Assembly: GCF_008298035.1 (NCBI RefSeq)
Contig: NZ_CP042910.1
Span: 1,260,001 to 1,324,000 of the forward strand
Source of the DNA: Gimesia maris
Lineage (GTDB): Bacteria > Planctomycetota > Planctomycetia > Planctomycetales > Planctomycetaceae
DNA: 64,000 bases
Reading direction: 5' to 3'
In this document: positions 44,537-52,687 of the stretch, in pieces
Position numbering within the stretch: position 1 is the first letter of the stretch
Layout of the letters: every line of letters begins with the position of its first letter
The notes under the pieces: model-generated
What the model was told of the DNA's origin: nothing
The model's input: only the letters and a program-made list of their open reading frames with translations
Databases searched by the model: none
Program-made: the position numbers and the translations under genes

Positions 44537-46033
44537 ATGATTTGTGTCAGCATCGGTCGAACCCGACACAAAATGGTAATGATGGAACACCGCTCCCTCG
44601 CGGAAAAAGGGGCGGAACTGGTAGAACTGCGGCTGGACTGGATCGCCCGGACTCCCGATGTAAACCGTCTGATCAAAGACAGGCCGACGCCGGTGGTCAT
44701 CACCTGCCGTCGCCCGGAAGACAAGGGCCGCTGGAATAAAACGGAAGAACAGCGGCAGGCGCTGCTGCGAACCGCCATCGTTTCTGAAGTTGAATACGTC
44801 GACATTGAAGACGACATCGCCGGGACGATTCCCCGCTACGGCAAAACCAAACGCATTATCAGTCATCACAATTTCGATGAAACACCCGACGACCTCGAAG
44901 AGATCCACGCTGCGATGTGTAAAAAGGATCCGGATATTGTCAAGCTGGTCACCATGGCCAATTCGCCCGGCGATTCGGTCCGCATGCTGCAACTGGTCGC
45001 CAATGCCAAGGTGCCCACCATCGGGTTCTGCATGGGCGAGTACGGCGTGATCAGTCGCATCCTCTGCGGGAAATATGGTTCCCCCTTCACCTATGCCACC
45101 TTCAGCCGCGAGCGGGAACTGGCCCCCGGTCAGCTGGCTTTCTCGGAAATGTCGCGAATTTACCGCTATGATGAAATCGGTCCCGAGACCCCCGTCTATG
45201 GCGTTATCGGCGATCCGATCGCGCACAGCTTGAGTCCGCTGATTCATAACCTCGCTTTCAAACATGACAAGCTTGATGCGGTTTACCTGCCGTTCCGGAT
45301 TCCCAAAGACCGGCTCAAGGAAACACTCAAAGAATTCGAATGGCTCAACGTCCAGGGATACAGCGTGACGATTCCCCACAAAGCCGGCGCCCTGGAACTG
45401 GCCGATGAAGCCGATGAAGCTTCGAAAAAAATGGGAGTCGCCAATACACTCTTCAAAGACGATAAAAAGGCCTGGCAGGCCCGCAATACCGACTACGATG
45501 CCGCCCTCGACAGCATTCGCCTGGGACTCGATCCCCAGGGCAAAGCCACAGCAGATCCGATTAACGGCAAGCAGGTACTGCTGCTGGGGGCCGGCGGTGT
45601 GTCACGGGCCATTGGTGCAGGCATTGTTGCAGCGGGTGGCGTCCTGACGATCTCCAACCGGAGTCGTACCCGCGGAGAACAACTGGCGAAAGATCTGGGC
45701 TGCAATCATTGCACCTGGGAAAACCGGGGCAGCGGTCGTTATGACATTCTCGTGAACGGCACCGCGGTGGGCATGTATCCCAACGTGAACGACACCCCCT
45801 TCGCGCAGAACTTCATGCAGGAAGAGATGCTGGTTTTCGATACCGTTTACAATCCGGAAAACACGCTGCTCCTCAAGCAGGCACGCGAGCGGGGCTGCAA
45901 AACGGTTTCGGGAATTGAAATGTTCGTGCGCCAGGCAGCTGCCCAGTACAAACTGTTTACCGGCAAAGAAGCCCCGCTGGAAGTCATGCGGAATACCCTG
46001 CGAAAAGGGATTTCCGCGGTCGGAAAACTGTAG
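44537..46033 (+). CDS. aroDE: Bifunctional 3-dehydroquinate dehydratase (type I) / shikimate dehydrogenase
   Basis: The 498-residue fusion catalyses two consecutive shikimate-pathway steps. Residues 1-215 are type I dehydratase: ELRLDWI, the His of IISHHNFDETP, the Schiff-base Lys in VKLVTMANSPGD, FCMGEYG and APGQLAFSE. From YGVIGDPIAHSLSPLIHN onward it is AroE: the catalytic Lys in TIPHKAG, NTDYDAAL, the NADPH loop LLGAGGVSRAI and NRSRTR. Fusions of this order occur in plants and some bacteria, including planctomycetes and chlamydiae. aroK follows after 10 bases, so one transcript supplies three steps. Confidence 0.96.
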   Translation: MICVSIGRTRHKMVMMEHRSLAEKGAELVELRLDWIARTPDVNRLIKDRPTPVVITCRRPEDKGRWNKTEEQRQALLRTAIVSEVEYVDIEDDIAGTIPRYGKTKRIISHHNFDETPDDLEEIHAAMCKKDPDIVKLVTMANSPGDSVRMLQLVANAKVPTIGFCMGEYGVISRILCGKYGSPFTYATFSRERELAPGQLAFSEMSRIYRYDEIGPETPVYGVIGDPIAHSLSPLIHNLAFKHDKLDAVYLPFRIPKDRLKETLKEFEWLNVQGYSVTIPHKAGALELADEADEASKKMGVANTLFKDDKKAWQARNTDYDAALDSIRLGLDPQGKATADPINGKQVLLLGAGGVSRAIGAGIVAAGGVLTISNRSRTRGEQLAKDLGCNHCTWENRGSGRYDILVNGTAVGMYPNVNDTPFAQNFMQEEMLVFDTVYNPENTLLLKQARERGCKTVSGIEMFVRQAAAQYKLFTGKEAPLEVMRNTLRKGISAVGKL

Positions 46034-46043
46034 GGAGCCTGGC

Positions 46044-46571
46044 ATGACGGTAATCACATTGATCGGCTATCGGGGAAGTGGCAAAAGCAGCATCGCCGCA
46101 CCCCTGGCCGCCAGGCAACATGCAGACTGGATCGACGCCGACGACGAAATCGAACGCCGCGCCGGAAAATCGATCACCGAGATCTTTGCCGACGAAGGAG
46201 AACCGCATTTTCGCCAGCTCGAACGGGCCGTCATGCAGGATCTGCTTTCCCGGGAGTCACTCATCATCGCTGCCGGAGGCGGGGCAATTCTGAATGCAGA
46301 CACGCGAAGTGATATGCAAAAAGCCGGTCCGGTGGTCTGGCTGAATGCCAGTGTGGAAAAACTCGAAGAGCGGATCAACCAGGATGCGACTACCGGCAGC
46401 CGCCGACCTGCTTTGACCACGCGCGCTTCACAACGCGAAGAAATACAACACCTGCTCGAACAGCGCGAACCCCTGTATCGCGAAGCCGCCACCATGATTA
46501 TTCAAACCGATGATAAATCGGTGACACAAATCGTCGATGAAATCATTTCCGCTCTGGATTCCCCCTCGTAA
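46044..46571 (+). CDS. aroK: Shikimate kinase
   Basis: The protein has 175 residues starting at MTVITLIGYRGSGKSS. The P-loop GYRGSGKSS, the shikimate-binding DADDEIERRAGKSI, RQLERAVM and AAGGGAIL, and the lid region with ASQREE are all present. The enzyme phosphorylates shikimate with ATP. It is placed ten bases after aroDE, clearly in one operon. Confidence 0.96.
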   Translation: MTVITLIGYRGSGKSSIAAPLAARQHADWIDADDEIERRAGKSITEIFADEGEPHFRQLERAVMQDLLSRESLIIAAGGGAILNADTRSDMQKAGPVVWLNASVEKLEERINQDATTGSRRPALTTRASQREEIQHLLEQREPLYREAATMIIQTDDKSVTQIVDEIISALDSPS

Positions 46572-46595
46572 GGCACGACGAAAGTTTCAACATCT

Positions 46596-47873
46596 ATGAC
46601 TCCGTTTGGCATCAATCCTTATTTTCTACTCGTGCTGCTGTTTCTGCTGGGAACATGCCTGGGACGAATCGTCAATCTCTGCATCGAAGAGATTCCCCGC
46701 GAAGAACGGGTCGGCCCTGCCTGGCGACGCGTCGGTCGGCGTCTGCGCCATCTCTGGTCCCGCTATCATCTTCCCATTATCGGCGTCTATCTGACACGCT
46801 CGTCTCACTCAACATTTCCTTATCGGCGTACTCAGCGGGAAGCGCTCGTCGAACTGTTGAACGGCGTAATCTTTGTGCTCCTGTATCTGGCGGAAGTTCC
46901 GTTGAGTAGTCAGGCGACCCTGCAACAGAGCGGCCTGTTTTCACTCTACGCCCCCGATCCGCTGGCAGTGAATTCCTGGATGACGCCGGTCATGCTGCTC
47001 AACCTGCGGTATGCCTTCCATCTGGTACTCATCGAATCGTTAATGGTCGCGACGTTCATCGACTTCGATCTCAAAATCATTCCCGATGGCGCGACGATGC
47101 CCGCCATGTTTATCGGCGTCATCGGCTCGTTTGCATTCGGCCTGCTCTACCTGGTGCCGGTCTGGTTTCAGGAACCCTCGGTCGTGCGGTTGCTGGGCAT
47201 CTATTTTCCCGAACAGTATCGCAGTGCCTTCGTCGTCGAAAAAGTGCCTCAGTGGGTCAACCTGTATCCGCATCTGCACGGACTGGCCGTCAGCCTGGTC
47301 GGCCTGGTCGTAGGGGGCGGCGTGGTCTGGGCCGTCCGCATTATCGGCCAATGGACGCTGCGTCAGGAGGCGATGGGCTTCGGTGATGTGATTCTCATGG
47401 CGGTGATCGGCAGCTTTCTCGGCTGGCAGGCCACGGTGACCGTGTTTGTCATTTCGCCTCTGTGTGCCCTGGGAGTTGTCGCCGTTTCGATCTTCTTCAA
47501 ACAGTCGCGCGAAATCCCGTTCGGGCCGTATCTCAGTCTGGGCGCACTGCTGGTGCTGCTGGGCTGGCCGAAGATCTGGCCGTTCATGGAACGCATCTGC
47601 CACCTTGGGCCGCTGCTGCCGATTCTGGCAATCGTCATGCTGCTGCTGCTCGGGGCCTGCCTGATGACCACGCAAATGGTCAAATGGATGCTGGGCATCC
47701 CCCTGTATTACGATGAAGAATGGATCGAAGAATGGACGTCCGCTGATCAACTGACCTATCAGTCGGGCGAAAACGTCAACGAGACCCAGGGCCGCTGGGA
47801 TCGGAACACAGACGCACACACCCGTGCCGGGCGGGGAACGCAGCACTATCATCAATGGAAAAACGGGCGGTAA
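46596..47873 (+). CDS. A24 family prepilin peptidase-like membrane protein
   Basis: The 425-residue polytopic membrane protein has the two catalytic aspartates of the family: FIDFDLKIIPDG and GFGDVILMAVIGSFLGW (GxGD). The N-terminal cytoplasmic loop NLCIEEIPREERVGPAW lacks the Cys-X2-Cys pairs of classical PilD. The C-terminal 50 residues are hydrophilic. It likely processes type IV-pilin-like leaders; the DUF1559 pseudopilin at 50759, and many more in such genomes, are probable substrates. It follows aroK by 24 bases. Confidence 0.9.
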   Translation: MTPFGINPYFLLVLLFLLGTCLGRIVNLCIEEIPREERVGPAWRRVGRRLRHLWSRYHLPIIGVYLTRSSHSTFPYRRTQREALVELLNGVIFVLLYLAEVPLSSQATLQQSGLFSLYAPDPLAVNSWMTPVMLLNLRYAFHLVLIESLMVATFIDFDLKIIPDGATMPAMFIGVIGSFAFGLLYLVPVWFQEPSVVRLLGIYFPEQYRSAFVVEKVPQWVNLYPHLHGLAVSLVGLVVGGGVVWAVRIIGQWTLRQEAMGFGDVILMAVIGSFLGWQATVTVFVISPLCALGVVAVSIFFKQSREIPFGPYLSLGALLVLLGWPKIWPFMERICHLGPLLPILAIVMLLLLGACLMTTQMVKWMLGIPLYYDEEWIEEWTSADQLTYQSGENVNETQGRWDRNTDAHTRAGRGTQHYHQWKNGR

Positions 47874-47910
47874 AATTCGAATCGGACTGCTTTTTTATTC
47901 CTGCAACAGT

Positions 47911-48333
47911 CTAGTCGATAGTGGCACCCGCAATCGCCGGGGATTTGTAGGCCTTCGTGATCAGCTTCTTGAGCGTGGGCAGGTGCGCGTCTGCCAGCTT
48001 ATTGATATAGAGACAGGACTTGCCGATCTGATGCTTTCCCAGTTTTTCCAGCAACGCGGCCTGCTTCTCCAGTTCGCAGTGCAGGTAGAGGACCAGGTCC
48101 TGTTTACGCGGAGAGAAACCGACGTGGAACCAGTCTCCCTCGGACGTTTTCCCCCGGTAGTGAAAACTGCCAAAGCCAACCTTGGTCTTTCCCCACATGA
48201 CGGCCGGTTCTCCCGTCAGCCCCTGCATCAACTTCAGCAGAGCCTGGCAGTCGGTGCGTTGCTGTTCGTCTTTAATCCCGGCAAGAAACTGGTCAACGCT
48301 GGCATCGTTCTTTTGGGTTTTCAACTTTGACAT
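47911..48333 (-). CDS. DUF1801 domain protein
   Basis: This 140-residue DUF1801 (YdhG-like) protein shows ASVDQFLAGIKDEQQRTDCQALLKLM at the N-terminus and the core PAVMWGKTKVGFGSFHYRGKTSEGDWFHVGFSPRKQDLVLYLHC, ending in a Lys-rich helix KSCLYINKLADAHLPTLKKLI. Function is not established; the fold is a small SufE/YdhG-type domain. It converges on the prepilin peptidase gene with a 37-base gap. Confidence 0.9.
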   Translation of the reverse strand: MSKLKTQKNDASVDQFLAGIKDEQQRTDCQALLKLMQGLTGEPAVMWGKTKVGFGSFHYRGKTSEGDWFHVGFSPRKQDLVLYLHCELEKQAALLEKLGKHQIGKSCLYINKLADAHLPTLKKLITKAYKSPAIAGATID

Positions 48334-48605
48334 GGGGATCCCCTACTTAATTGACCCTGGTTCTTTATTTCGTCAAACGACATGCCTTTATCAAAATGAA
48401 TATCAAAATCGTGCGCGATTAGATCTATCCCATCATCCTACTACCAGCCACCCGGCGAAACAAGCAGATTCCGAGGCGTCATGGAAAACACGGAAAGAGG
48501 GAAGCCACATAGGTGAAATCAAGCGGTTGAAATGCTAGACTCTGATCTGCCGCAAGTTAAAAATCCGTAGAGGCTTTTCGTTCGGCTGAGTTTTTTGACC
48601 ACACG

Positions 48606-49850
48606 ATGTCGGTCGCGTATTCTGGCATTTCACCCGAGGCGAAGAAATTGAAAGTGATTGTGATTGGTGGCGGCGCAGCGGGATTCTTCGGAGCGATTGC
48701 GGCTGCCGAAAACGGTCACAACGTGACGATCCTCGAAGCAGCTGCGTCTGTATTGGCGAAGGTCCGCGTTTCCGGCGGAGGTCGCTGCAACCTGACTCAC
48801 AGTTGCTTTGAACCTCGCGAACTCGTCAACAGCTATCCGCGCGGCGGGAAAGCGTTGCGGGGTCCCTTCAGCAGGTTTCAGCCGTCCGACACGATCAGCT
48901 GGTTTGAGTCGCGAGGCGTTGAGACCAAAACAGAGCCTGACGGCCGCATGTTTCCCACGACCGATGATTCCGCGACCATCGTCGATTGTCTGCAAGGTGC
49001 AGCGAAAGACGCGGGAGTGATGACTCGTCTGCGCGCCAACGTGTCGTCGATTCAGAAAACAGACTCACACTTTCTGGTCACTCTGCACTCGGGCGAAACA
49101 CTGCAGGCGGACCGCATTCTCCTGGCGACCGGCGGCAGCCGCGCCGGTTTCGAATTAACGAACAGCCTCGGGCATCAGATCGTTCCGCCGGTCCCCTCGT
49201 TATTCACTTTTAAAGTTGACGATCCACGAATCAAAGACCTGCCCGGCGTTGCGGTGGAACACGTAAACTGTCAGTTAGTCGCCGACTCCAAGACGTTCCA
49301 ACAGTCGGGACCGATTCTTGTCACGCATTGGGGGTTGAGTGGTCCTGCCGTGTTGAAGCTGTCCGCCTGGGCGGCCCGGGAACTGCACGATTCCAGTTAC
49401 AACGCCACACTCCGCATCAACTGGCTGGCGGGTTCCCGTGCCGAGGAGATTCGCTCACAACTGAATTCCTTCAAAGCGGCGCATCCCAAAAAAACAGTCG
49501 ATGCAGTGTCCCCCTGGCCGTTACCTAAACGGTTATGGAAATCGCTCGTCGATCACAGTCTCGGCTCGCAACCCGTTCGCTGGGCGGAACTTTCCAAAAA
49601 GGGAGCTCAGGCACTCGTGACCGAATTATCAGCCGGCGAATTCCAGGTGGCCGGCAAGGGTGTCTTCAAGGAAGAGTTCGTAACCTGTGGCGGCGTGAAT
49701 CTGAAAGAAGTCGATTTCCGCACGATGGAAAGTCGCATCTGCCCGGGCCTCCATTTCGCCGGCGAAATACTGGACATCGACGGCATCACGGGAGGCTTCA
49801 ATTTTCAAAACGCCTGGACCACAGCCTGGATCGCCGGCCACGCGATGTAG
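48606..49850 (+). CDS. NAD(P)/FAD-dependent oxidoreductase, BaiN/HI0933 family
   Basis: The 414-residue flavoprotein starts with a Rossmann FAD motif (VIVIGGGAAGFFGAIAAAENG), then SGGGRCNLTHS, the substrate-domain block FGFKTEPDGRMFPTTDDSAT-like EPDGRMFPTTD, LATGGSRAG, and ends in GEILDIDGITGGFNFQNAWTTAWIAGHAM, the family's FAD-binding tail. Members are flavoproteins of mostly unknown substrate; BaiN acts on bile acids in clostridia. A diverged copy of the last 78 bases occurs at 50381-50458. Confidence 0.92.
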   Translation: MSVAYSGISPEAKKLKVIVIGGGAAGFFGAIAAAENGHNVTILEAAASVLAKVRVSGGGRCNLTHSCFEPRELVNSYPRGGKALRGPFSRFQPSDTISWFESRGVETKTEPDGRMFPTTDDSATIVDCLQGAAKDAGVMTRLRANVSSIQKTDSHFLVTLHSGETLQADRILLATGGSRAGFELTNSLGHQIVPPVPSLFTFKVDDPRIKDLPGVAVEHVNCQLVADSKTFQQSGPILVTHWGLSGPAVLKLSAWAARELHDSSYNATLRINWLAGSRAEEIRSQLNSFKAAHPKKTVDAVSPWPLPKRLWKSLVDHSLGSQPVRWAELSKKGAQALVTELSAGEFQVAGKGVFKEEFVTCGGVNLKEVDFRTMESRICPGLHFAGEILDIDGITGGFNFQNAWTTAWIAGHAM

Positions 49851-49906
49851 CTGGATGCGAAAAAGACCAGCCAGACAATGTTACCAGGGCAATGTCAGTG
49901 AGAGCC

Positions 49907-49934
49907 ATTAGCCGCAGGGCCTTAGCCCCGGTTG
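49907..49934 (+). repeat. A-family REP left half
   Basis: Reads attagccgcagggccttag then ccccggttg, identical over its length to the REP left half at 54588-54615. It opens the decayed module. Confidence 0.85.
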
Positions 49935-49984
49935 GACAATGATGACTAAAAGACTGTCAAAATTAGAAATGCTATCAGTCGTCT

Positions 49985-50056
49985 GATTAAGGCAGCGCGC
50001 AATCGCTCTCTTAAAACAAAAGCCAGTTCACGGAGCAGACTCCTGTCGCGTTTCAT
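49985..50056 (-). pseudogene. DUF2513 gene fragment (5' end)
   Basis: On the minus strand it begins atgaaacgcga and translates MKRDRSLLREL before a one-base insertion relative to the intact DUF2513 gene at 54662. About 70 bases align and the rest of the gene is gone. It sits between REP halves just as the intact gene does at 54.7-55.1 kb. Confidence 0.75.
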
Positions 50057-50144
50057 AGAGTGGTCCCTATTCGATTGAGAATGATTAGTCTACTGCCTGT
50101 TCGGTAATTTTATACGTGAAGGCCGCCCTGTTACCAATCGACGC

Positions 50145-50172
50145 TAACCGCGGCTAACGCCGTGCGGCTGAT
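50145..50172 (+). repeat. A-family REP right half
   Basis: Reads taaccgcggctaacgccgtg then cggctgat, the inverted partner of the left half at 49907. Confidence 0.85.
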
Positions 50173-50183
50173 TTTTCTAATTG

Positions 50184-50380
50184 TTATTGGATGTCTCTGG
50201 TTTTTCGATCCTGGGCTTCTGACGCATACAGGATGACCTGTTCCAGTTCATTTTCGGAATTGATACATTGTCAGTCGCCGCCGACGGTCCAGACGGGGCG
50301 ATCCTGGAACACAGGCCAATCTTGGTGCAGAACTCGTGTGCAGTTGGCTTTGATTTGATCTCGGACTCTGGCACCATTGA
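50184..50380 (-). pseudogene. RAYT transposase 3' fragment with in-frame stop
   Basis: On the minus strand it reads ARVRDQIKANCTRVL and then PVFQDRPVWTVGGD, a stop, QCINSENELEQVILYASEAQDRK, matching the C-terminal third of the intact RAYT at 56800 almost residue for residue. A TGA replaces the Trp codon after GGD. The upstream two-thirds are absent, replaced at 50381 by a flavoprotein gene end. Confidence 0.85.
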
Positions 50381-50458
50381 GACATCGACGGCATCACCGG
50401 CGGCTTCAACTTCCAAAACGCCTGGACCACAGCCTGGATCGCCGGCAACGCGATGTAG
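50381..50458 (+). pseudogene. Fragment: diverged second copy of the BaiN/HI0933 gene 3' end
   Basis: The 78 bases match 49773-49850 at 73 positions and end at the same stop codon. Four of the five differences are synonymous and the fifth changes His to Asn, so the copy seems to derive from a gene that was under selection rather than from neutral decay of a recent duplicate. Confidence 0.8.
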
Positions 50459-50758
50459 CCTCCTGTTCTGATTTCACGTTGGGGCGATGAGCGCCTGCGT
50501 TTTGTTGCCGAAAGCAGCGATCAATTCCCAGGAGCGAGAACGCGCGCCAAAATCTCTGGAATGGCATGACAATTAGCATCGCTGGTAATGTGGCATCGAT
50601 TTTGCTGTGATTTAATAAGTTTTACATATCTCCTTTAATCTAGATTTATCTGTTCTGCCTCCAGCGCTCAATTCATGCATCCGTGGAGGATTTTAAGGCA
50701 GAAATCATAGAACTCTTGTAGTTCATCAAAATTTATTTTATTTTTTAAGGAGTTTTGA

Positions 50759-51733
50759 ATGTCTCATTCTCTCAAGCGAAAACGGGGGTTTACTCTGATC
50801 GAATTGCTGGTGGTGATTGCCATCATTGCGATTCTAATTGCTCTCCTGTTACCAGCAGTGCAGCAGGCGCGTGAAGCAGCTCACAGAAGTACCTGCAAAA
50901 ATAATCTGAAACAAATCGGCCTGGCAATTCATAACTACCATGATACGCATAATGTTCTGCCACCAAAGGTGGTTATGCCGGGAGTGACAGACACAGCGGC
51001 CGTGCATGGGGTCGATTCGAGTGGGAATCCGCTGGATCCCGCATTGACGATCCGGAATATCACGGGGCATCTGTTACTGCTTCCGTATCTGGATCAGGCA
51101 AACATTTATAATAAGTTGAATTTCAGTATACCCATGGGGCCCTCAAGTTATTCCGGCAGTAATCCGGTCATGACAGGAAATACCAACCCGACAAACACGG
51201 ATGTGGAATTGCCCGTGTTTGTCTGTCCCAGTGATGTGCCCAATCCCGTTCCCAATGTTTCCTCAGGAGCTTATGCCAGAATCAACGGGAAACGAACAAG
51301 CTACGCGTTTGCCGTGCATACTTATGACAACAACTTCAGGGTGAATTATACTTCGAGCAATACAGCAGCTAAAGGTGCCTTTGGTACGAATGGCGCTGCG
51401 ATTATCAATCATATCAAAGACGGTACCAGTAACACGATGTTTATGTGTGAAACGCCTCTGCGCAAGACCAGTTCCAGCTATGGTCCCTTATGGAACCAAT
51501 GGACTTACACTCAAGGTATTGCACCTGGTGCATATGGAATCAATGTGAATTATGTGAGTGGGACCACTCAATACGATTACGTGTATGCTTTCCGTGCTGG
51601 CAGCGCGCATGTTGGTGGTATGCATATCCTGATGGGGGATGGTGCTGTTCGCTTCATCAGTGAAAATGTTGATTTAGCAACGGTCAGGGCCTTAGTCAGT
51701 ATTGACGGAGGTGAAATCGTTTCAGAATTTTAA
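50759..51733 (+). CDS. DUF1559 pseudopilin-like (SBP_bac_10-type) protein
   Basis: The 324-residue protein has a type IV-pilin-like leader [26 protein letters not shown], with cleavage expected before Phe and the Glu five residues later. The DUF1559 block [35 protein letters not shown] follows, and the C-terminal motif [20 protein letters not shown] (H-X9-DG) ends the domain. These are very numerous in planctomycetes; their surface role is unknown. A strong aaggag ribosome site lies just upstream. A small lipoprotein gene follows, an arrangement frequent for this family. Confidence 0.95.
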   Translation: MSHSLKRKRGFTLIELLVVIAIIAILIALLLPAVQQAREAAHRSTCKNNLKQIGLAIHNYHDTHNVLPPKVVMPGVTDTAAVHGVDSSGNPLDPALTIRNITGHLLLLPYLDQANIYNKLNFSIPMGPSSYSGSNPVMTGNTNPTNTDVELPVFVCPSDVPNPVPNVSSGAYARINGKRTSYAFAVHTYDNNFRVNYTSSNTAAKGAFGTNGAAIINHIKDGTSNTMFMCETPLRKTSSSYGPLWNQWTYTQGIAPGAYGINVNYVSGTTQYDYVYAFRAGSAHVGGMHILMGDGAVRFISENVDLATVRALVSIDGGEIVSEF

Positions 51734-51839
51734 TGGTGGAAATCATCATTCCACTTGAGAGTGCTTGAACTGATTTCTTAATGATTTTATAGCGACTTAA
51801 AATCGACCTGACAGATTATTAATTCTTCTTCACTGGAAG

Positions 51840-51879
51840 ACTCGTTCTCTGAACCATTCTTTTATCATTGAGAACGAGT
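51840..51879 (+). promoter_or_regulatory. Hairpin directly upstream of the lipoprotein ribosome site
   Basis: A 10-bp stem (actcgttctc / gagaacgagt) with a 20-base loop lies between the DUF1559 stop and the next gene, ending three bases before the aaggga ribosome site. It could attenuate read-through or tune translation of the second gene. Confidence 0.55.
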
Positions 51880-51894
51880 TTAAGGGACCAAGCA

Positions 51895-52326
51895 ATGAGA
51901 TCACTTTATAATTTGCTATTTAGTAAGACGATCCTTCGCGATGCCTGGGTCGTATTGATAATGACTTTCTTTGTTGTTGGTTGTGGATCTGGTAAGGAAA
52001 TTCCTCCGTTGGCTCAAGTCAGTGGCACTGTCACCATCGACGGTAAGCCTGTATCAGGAGCATCGGTTATTTTTGAACCTAAATTTCAAGCCGTTTCCGC
52101 TTCAGGAGGCACAGACGAAGAGGGTAAATTTACACTCATGTATGGAGACACTTCCGGTGCAGCCATCGGCGATTATATCGTCCGTGTGTTTCACTATGGA
52201 GATGATCCCGAGTTGCCTCAGGAAAGTCTTGTTCCTGACTCTTACGGCGCAGCAAGTACCTTAACGGCTACCGTAACAGAGGGAGTGAACGAGATCGATT
52301 TTGATCTGAAAGGCAAAAAGAAATAA
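51895..52326 (+). CDS. Lipoprotein with carboxypeptidase-regulatory-like (transthyretin-type) domain
   Basis: The protein has 143 residues from the ATG at 51895 (aaggga ribosome site); a TTG nine codons upstream lies inside the hairpin. A signal with lipobox VVGC (Cys about residue 31) is followed by a small beta sandwich: VSGTVTIDGKPVSGASVIFEP, GGTDEEGKFTLMYG, AIGDYIVRVF, EGVNEIDFDLKGKKK. This type often accompanies DUF1559 genes. It probably sits in an envelope membrane next to the DUF1559 product. A terminator follows at once. Confidence 0.9.
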   Translation: MRSLYNLLFSKTILRDAWVVLIMTFFVVGCGSGKEIPPLAQVSGTVTIDGKPVSGASVIFEPKFQAVSASGGTDEEGKFTLMYGDTSGAAIGDYIVRVFHYGDDPELPQESLVPDSYGAASTLTATVTEGVNEIDFDLKGKKK

Positions 52327-52333
52327 GTAAGAC

Positions 52334-52366
52334 CCGCCTCTCATTTTCGATGAGAGGCGGTTTTTT
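52334..52366 (+). terminator. Rho-independent terminator after the DUF1559/lipoprotein pair
   Basis: An 11-bp perfect stem (ccgcctctcat / atgagaggcgg) with a 5-base loop is followed by six T. Starts 8 bases after the stop. Confidence 0.95.
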
Positions 52367-52687
52367 CATGGTGAGAAAACCATTGAGAGTATCGAACCGG
52401 CGTAAGAATAACGTCCAGAATATGGGGTAAAAGGATAACGTGACCTACATGTCGGACAGCGTCGGGTTCTCCCGTTCGCTGGAAATGCGATGTAAACAGG
52501 GCAGCCGGACAATGTGATCAGGACACTGCCAGTAAAAGACTATTAGCCGCAGGGAATTAGCCCCGGTTCTTATCTCGAGAAATGCATGAACCGCGGCTTA
52601 CGCCTTGCCGCTGATGTTTTCTGTTAAAAATTGTCAGTCGTCCCGATTCCTTTTACGTCTCTGGAAAATGAATCGCCATGGTACTGG
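52367..52687. other. Intergenic region with one REP unit
   Basis: Contains an A-family REP (52542-52615) and, just before it, a short stretch ending ggaaatgcgatgtaa that resembles the end of the flavoprotein gene. No gene is seen. Confidence 0.6.
52542..52615 (+). repeat. A-family (REP-like) palindromic unit
   Basis: Left half attagccgcagggaattag then ccccggtt, spacer, right half gaaccgcggcttacgccttg then ccgctgat. The preceding 40 bases resemble the sequence in front of the REP at 49907. Confidence 0.8.

Larger units (their letters stand above)
49851..50758. other. Decayed region with REP units and gene remnants
   Basis: The stretch contains an A-family REP left half (49907), a DUF2513 gene fragment, a REP right half (50145), the 3' end of a RAYT gene with a stop codon, a second copy of the BaiN gene end, and an AT-rich promoter region for the DUF1559 gene. 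No intact gene is present. Confidence 0.8.
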
